NCBI RefSeq assembly: GCF_937616625.2
Contig: NC_065576.1
Coordinates: forward strand, 21,478,001-21,542,000
Reading direction: 5' to 3'
From: Mercurialis annua
Taxonomy: Eukaryota; Streptophyta; Magnoliopsida; Malpighiales; Euphorbiaceae
Length of the DNA stretch: 64,000 nucleotides
The notes beneath the pieces are model-generated. The model was not told the DNA's origin. It saw nothing but the letters and a program-made list of their open reading frames with translations, and made no database searches. Below, piece after piece: positions 59,330 through 64,000 of the stretch. The position numbers were made by a program, and so were the translations under genes. How positions within the stretch are numbered: position 1 is the first letter of the stretch; every line of letters starts with the position of its first letter.

Positions 59330-59618
59330 GGGTTAATTGCAAATTCATACACGAACTTTACCATAATTTGCAATTACAACATAAACTTAAAAACTTGGCA
59401 ATGTTAGTAACCAACTTTACACTTTTGGTAAATCGATACACCAAGCACGAAAAACACTAACGTGGACATTATAATATACCGCCATGTGTCGTTGCGTGAT
59501 TGGTCGGTGTACCGATTTGTCAAAAAATAAAAGTTGGTCACTGACATTGCCAAATTTTAAAGTTTATGTTGTAAATACAAATTAGGGTAAAGTTCGTGTA
59601 TGCATTTATAATTAACCC
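59330..59618. mobile_element. Foldback MITE, Mutator-like
   Basis: 289 bp starting GGGTTAATTGCAAATTC and ending with its near inverse AATTAACCC. Inverted pairing extends over about 115 bp per side with scattered mismatches, so almost the whole unit folds back. The 9-bp flanks TTCATTTAA and TTCAATTAA (one mismatch) fit a Mutator-type duplication. Non-coding and non-autonomous. Confidence 0.85.
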
Positions 59619-60373
59619 TTCAATTAAACACAAATTCCAGCAAAATAGAAGAAAAGGAATCCATTATCTTCTTCAAAGTTCTCAAAATTTCTAAGGCTTG
59701 GGGTTTATTCGTTTGACATCTGATTCACGTGATTTTTACGGCGTTGGAACGAGGAGAAGATTATCTACTGATCTAGCCTATCAATTTAAGGTAAGGATGA
59801 CAATTGTTGGTTAGGATTTTCGGAATTTGGGGCTGTTCTATGTTCATGTATTGATAATGGATTGTAAAACTTGTAGATTCTTCGTTTGACATCGGAATTG
59901 AGTGATTTTCGCGGCAACGGAAAGGGGAAAGAAAGACCTACTGATATAAGACTTCAATTAAAGGTAAGTATGAAGTTTTTGTCTCTGAAATTGAGGGTTT
60001 ATGAGCTGTTCGTGGTGAAGTAATTGTTTGATTAAAATCATGATTATTTGGTGTGTAGATAATGGTTTTGAATGATTTTTATGGCGTTGGATTGAGAAAA
60101 TAAATATCTATCACCTAAGGGCTGAGAATCAATGTAAAAAGCTCAATCTATCGTTAGGTTTTAATGAATTAAGAGATGTTTTAAGTAACAAGTTGATGAT
60201 GATGATTAATAAGCTAAAATTGATGGTTTATGGCATGAATTATTAATTATGAGCTGAGTTTGACGTGTTTTGGTCAGATGTGAGAGTTGTGTTAATTGGC
60301 TAGGGTTTGGTGTTAGGTGCCGGGGATGGAAGACCACCATACCTGCTGGTCATCCGACTAGTAGGGCTCATGC

Positions 60374-60470
60374 CGTGCTGAACTCAGCACGACAGTGAGC
60401 AGGGTTGTGACAGCCCTGGTGCGACGCACCAGGGCTGATCAATCAGTCCCTCCCCTTGCCAAGACAAGGG
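60374..60470. repeat. Group of strong inverted repeats, family D LTR
   Basis: CGTGCTG-AACT-CAGCACG (60374-60391), a 12-bp perfect stem with arm AGCCCTGGTGCG and a one-base loop (60412-60436), an 8-bp stem around TGATCAATCA, and CCCTTG/CAAGGG (60453-60470). Same role in the LTR layout as the other arrays, with unrelated sequence. Confidence 0.8.
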
Positions 60471-61144
60471 AGAGAATGGTGGTAGGGCAGAGGGCTGAGC
60501 CACCCCTTCCCTCGTAGCATGACCATATCGACTTTTGTTTAAACGTTATGTTATGAAACTAGGAAATGATTTTGACACAAAACAGTTTTGAAACTAATGC
60601 TTGAACTAAGGAAATGGTAATATGGAATGGATAGGAATATGATGTTTGGTTTTAATAAACCATAGAGATATCAAGGATTAAGAGTTGGGATTTAGAGATA
60701 CGTATTTAAAACGTTAAATACGTTATCGGTTTTAATGTAAAATTGTTGAGTTGGCAAGTTTATGACCAAGTTAAAGAATACAGTAGGAATAAAATATGTC
60801 GCCTTAAATTTGAAATTTATAACTATAATATATGGATTACGTTTATGAATTAAACGTATTTAAATTGTATTCGTGACAGACGCATCGACGGAGTACGTAA
60901 TCGTCGGAGTTAGCTTAACGGGGTTCGACTATCATTTTAATGTCGTGCTTATTCGATAGCGAAGTTTGTGAGTATAATATACTCTCACGTATTATTACGC
61001 TATAAGTATTTTATTAAATATTTTATTATAAGCTATAAAAACACATCGCATTATATAATAATTTATTGTGATTTCAAATTGTATGAACTAAATGGTTATT
61101 CTACCGTGAGATACACGGAATATGACTTATTATATAGTTAAATG

Positions 61145-61232
61145 TATATATATATAGATATATGTATATATATATATATATATAGATATATGTATATATA
61201 TATATATAGATATATGTATATATATATATATA
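61145..61232. repeat. Compound (AT)n/GATATATGT microsatellite
   Basis: Three copies of a roughly 24-32 base unit made of (TA)n followed by GATATATG. Confidence 0.9.
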
Positions 61233-61273
61233 GTTTACGTTTGACAATTAAATCATGTATTGATTGATTATAT

Positions 61274-62802
61274 TGTTGGGTTTTATAGGTTCATAACGCA
61301 GCGGAATTTCAAAAATTTATCTAAAAACCCAAACCAAAATCCATGTAATTCGAATTAACAGAATAAGTACTTACTTGTATGTCGAATTCAACAGCAATGT
61401 AGGAAGGAAGGAGGTGGTTCACTTTGGTGATACCTGGCCTCGGATCAGAAACGCCTCCAAAAGAACGCGTCCTCTACGAGTATCCACACGAACAGACCTT
61501 AGCCAAAACTAGTGCTTGTGTGCTAGCACTATTGCTTCACAAGCAATTTCGAATTTTAGTGATTTAGTGAATAATGAATTTCGTGATTCTCAAACCAATT
61601 GCTTAATGTGTATTTATAGTGATAAACAACACTAGGGTTTGAGACAAATTCGAATTTCAATCTCATTGCAATTCTACAAGTTTATGTTTATCAAAAACTC
61701 CTTTTTGATAATCATCCATATATATTAATTACTATATTTATTATCTTCCAAAAAATAATAAATTAAGGAAAACACTTATCCTTAAATTTCGAATTAATAT
61801 ATATATTTATTAATATATATATATATATATTACGAATTGTTTATATATATATATATATATATATAATTAATCACTTAATCACATTGGGCTTGTACAGCCC
61901 ATAACTGTTTTGGGCCTGTTCTTAGTGTGCGACCCTGTAGGTTCATATAACGTTGGCAGTAGGCTCGAAATCCCTATTTCATCCCACAAGTCATAAGTGG
62001 CCTCTAGCAAGACATTATGACTACCCAAGTTATACGAATATCGATAATCCGATTTAGCCATTTACAATAATATTTTAATCCCTTTGTCTCTCGATATCCA
62101 GATTGAATATAAGGCATAGTTCTGTCATCCTTATAATATTCAATCATTAGTTTCTTGACTCTAAGTAGACTGAAAATGATAACTCCTTATCAATTAGCAT
62201 GGCCATGCATTTCCTTCAGTCTATCTTCTTCAAGGGGCCCATAGATATCTTACTCAAATAAATGAGGGACAAATTCCTTCTCAGTCACTCACATTTCTCA
62301 CATAGTTACTTTCATATCCAATGACAATCTATTCCATTATCCTCTCAAAGATAATGTAAGACTGTATCAAAATATGAAATAGCTATGTAGAAATCCATGA
62401 TGATTTCAAGGTCAAAGGATTATACTAATAGAACTGTAATGAGAATTACTTATGACAGTGATCTATGTAGTATTCTCACAGTGGGTCATCCAGTGCCTTA
62501 TTTCTCAAATAGCACCTATGATTTGACTTAATATCTCATATACATGATTAGTAAAACATAATCATCAGTCAACATCATACTAGTCTCAATGTTCTATTAA
62601 GACTAGGGATATATGGTATATAATTCTTTTATTAAACCTAAGGGTTCTACTATCAAGTCACATACTTGATGACCTTAGAATGAATTAACCATTCAAGTCT
62701 TTAATCATTAATATAAAATGATAAAAATGCCAATCAATAAATAACAAAATGATAAAGTCAAAACATGGTCAAACATGATTGACCTAGTGCATATCACTAA
62801 CA
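61274..62802 (-). mobile_element. Ty1/copia solo LTR (1529 bp)
   Basis: Minus-strand ends are TGTTAGTGATATGC (62802) and ATAAAACCCAACA (61274). TSD tatat at 61269-61273 and 62803-62807. The 3' part contains TTCCGCTGCG near the end, common just before the PBS in copia LTRs, which sets the orientation. No internal sequence, hence a solo LTR. Contains AT microsatellites at about 61797-61865. A 60-codon frame at 61879-62061 is not considered a gene. Confidence 0.9.
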
Positions 62803-63042
62803 TATATATTTATGAATGAATTACATTTTGGTGTTGGATCGAATTATATATCGTTTTGTTGCTATTTGTTCTATGATTAAAATTGGTGTGTGATCCGAAA
62901 AAACGAGCTACCTATTGGCGTCAATACACTGTGTGATCACCGGTGTTTGTCAGAGTCTAGATGTCTGTACTTAGAATTGTTTGACATGAGCTCAATATAT
63001 GCTAATTATGTTTGGGTATCAGAAAGGAGGATCATAATTTTG

Positions 63043-63225
63043 TAGATACGAGGTAACTCGGTGGATTCGGAATCTCGAGACCTGTATCTAGTGAGTAACT
63101 CGGTTGAACTATCTCGGGACTCACATCTTGAGATTAAGCAGTGGCATGAGTAACTCGGTTGAACTATCTCGGGACAATGCCACGTGGTAGCGGTAACTCG
63201 GTCTAACTATCTCAGGACCGTACCA
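63043..63225 (+). other. Stem-loop cassette, family D type
   Basis: TAGATAC/GTATCTA, GTGAGT/ACTCAC, GTGGCAT/ATGCCAC, TGGTA/TACCA, each around AACTCGGT...CTC(G/A)GGAC. Lies about 220 bp before the acceptor-like CAGGT. Confidence 0.88.
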
Positions 63226-63680
63226 GTTGGATCAAAATGATTTGATATGAATATGAAGCATGTTAGGAAAGGTTAGGAGTTTAAGATTAAGGTTTCTATC
63301 GGATCAAATCTTTGTTTGTAATATAATGATATTATGTTTGTTTGAATAAATGATTTTCACTTGCGATGTTATTTTTTGATAATACCGTTAGTAAGGTATA
63401 TCTCACTCAGCTTAAGCTGACCCCGTGGTTTTTAAACATTTCAGGTACCTAGACTTTGAGTAACTAGAAGTCTATCGTTTTCCCGGGAGTCTGTGTTGCC
63501 ATGTACAGTCCGACTTCCGTGACAACTGCAGTAGTACATTGTGTGACCAGTCATGACCTAGGACAATATTATAGTTTTGGAAAATATTTATGACTGTTGT
63601 TGTGTATAATACAAATACTACAACGATGTTGGGTTTGCGTAATCAGTGTTTATAAATGAATAGACTTGGTTTGATAATCA

Positions 63681-64000
63681 TCTTTCATCTATCATTACAT
63701 ATATTTTAACCTTAGGCAACTCACTCCTTCCATTAATACTATTATGAATCATTCTTTCGTAACTGTCGCTCATTCCGCACATGGTTAATTTTCACGTCAA
63801 CTGCTTACAACCTCCGCGCCTAAATTGATTCATGTATGTTTCTTTCTCATTGAGCTCCATTGCATCTCTACATGCATTATACACCATTTTCTTCCTTTCT
63901 TACTTGCATTAAGTTATTCCTGTCTTATTTTCATCACAAAGTTCTTATCCGGTTACCTCCGTCTTTAATACGTTATATACTTTAAACATTAATTTATTTT
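63681..64000 (-). mobile_element. Start of another family D internal region
   Basis: Pyrimidine-rich on the plus strand. 63890-64000 matches about 12965-13070 (for example TTAAACATTAATTTATT versus TCAAACATTAATTTATT). It is therefore minus-strand internal sequence, cut by the window end. Confidence 0.6.

Larger units (their letters stand above)
58691..63680 (+). repeat. Family D 3' LTR carrying two later insertions
   Basis: Starts TGTAATACCCCGTACG. Contains donor-like GGTAAGGATG near 59790 and GGTAAGTATG near 59963, a palindrome set (60345-60480), microsatellites (61145-61232), the hairpin with a damaged second arm (62911-62928), the stem-loop cassette (63043-63225) and acceptor-like AACATTTCAGGT near 63443. 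A MITE (59330-59618) and a copia solo LTR (61274-62802) interrupt it. No TCGTGACA end is seen. Near 63680 the sequence switches to minus-strand internal sequence. Confidence 0.75.

Noticed and set aside
61879..62061. 60-codon minus-strand frame
   Set aside because: It lies inside the copia solo LTR and has no homology I can recognise.

Overview
This window is a repeat-rich intergenic block from a plant nuclear genome, most likely a eudicot. I see no intact cellular gene, no tRNA or rRNA gene and no CRISPR array. The evidence is a pile of nested LTR retrotransposons. Their LTRs start TGTAATAC(C)C and end TCGTGACA, their primer-binding sites fit plant initiator-Met tRNA, and 5-bp target duplications flank those with two visible ends. 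All comparisons were made by eye.

Four related LTR families can be separated. Family A (1-4563, minus) is the only one with recognisable pol: a broken integrase plus chromodomain of the Ty3/gypsy chromovirus type, closest to Tekay/Del. Family B is a young nested pair. An outer element (14112-33200, TSD atcac) has an inner element of the same family (15690-25524, TSD tattg) inside its 5' LTR, and neither encodes protein. Family C has LTRs of about 3 kb: a partial plus copy (4564-7726), a solo LTR (35509-38761, TSD aaagt) and a full-length but decayed element (47383-57880, TSD ttgag/tcgag). Family D has the longest LTRs and occurs as broken copies on both strands (7727-14106 continued at 33201-33657, 33.7-35.3 kb, 35.3-42.6 kb, 42.6-45.0 kb, 45.2-46.7 kb, 46.7-63.7 kb, 63.7-64.0 kb).

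Other insertions are a Ty1/copia solo LTR (61274-62802, TSD tatat) and a foldback Mutator-type MITE (59330-59618, 9-bp TSD with one mismatch).

The order of events can be read from the nesting. Family D copies accumulated first and lost parts. Family A entered a family C LTR. B-outer then entered a family D LTR, and B-inner entered B-outer most recently. The LTRs of both B elements are nearly identical, so this non-coding family moved recently, presumably using proteins from an autonomous chromovirus elsewhere.

The most unusual signal is structural. Families B, C and D carry, at corresponding LTR positions, (i) a hairpin with 7-bp arms and a 5-nt loop and (ii) a tandem cassette of stem-loops in which the loop core is conserved while the stems differ and stay complementary. 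Most families also carry (iii) family-specific arrays of short perfect palindromes. Further conserved hairpins lie in the internal leader and directly before the polypurine tract. The LTRs also show plausible splice donors and acceptors around the hairpin cassette, suggesting a spliced, highly structured leader RNA.
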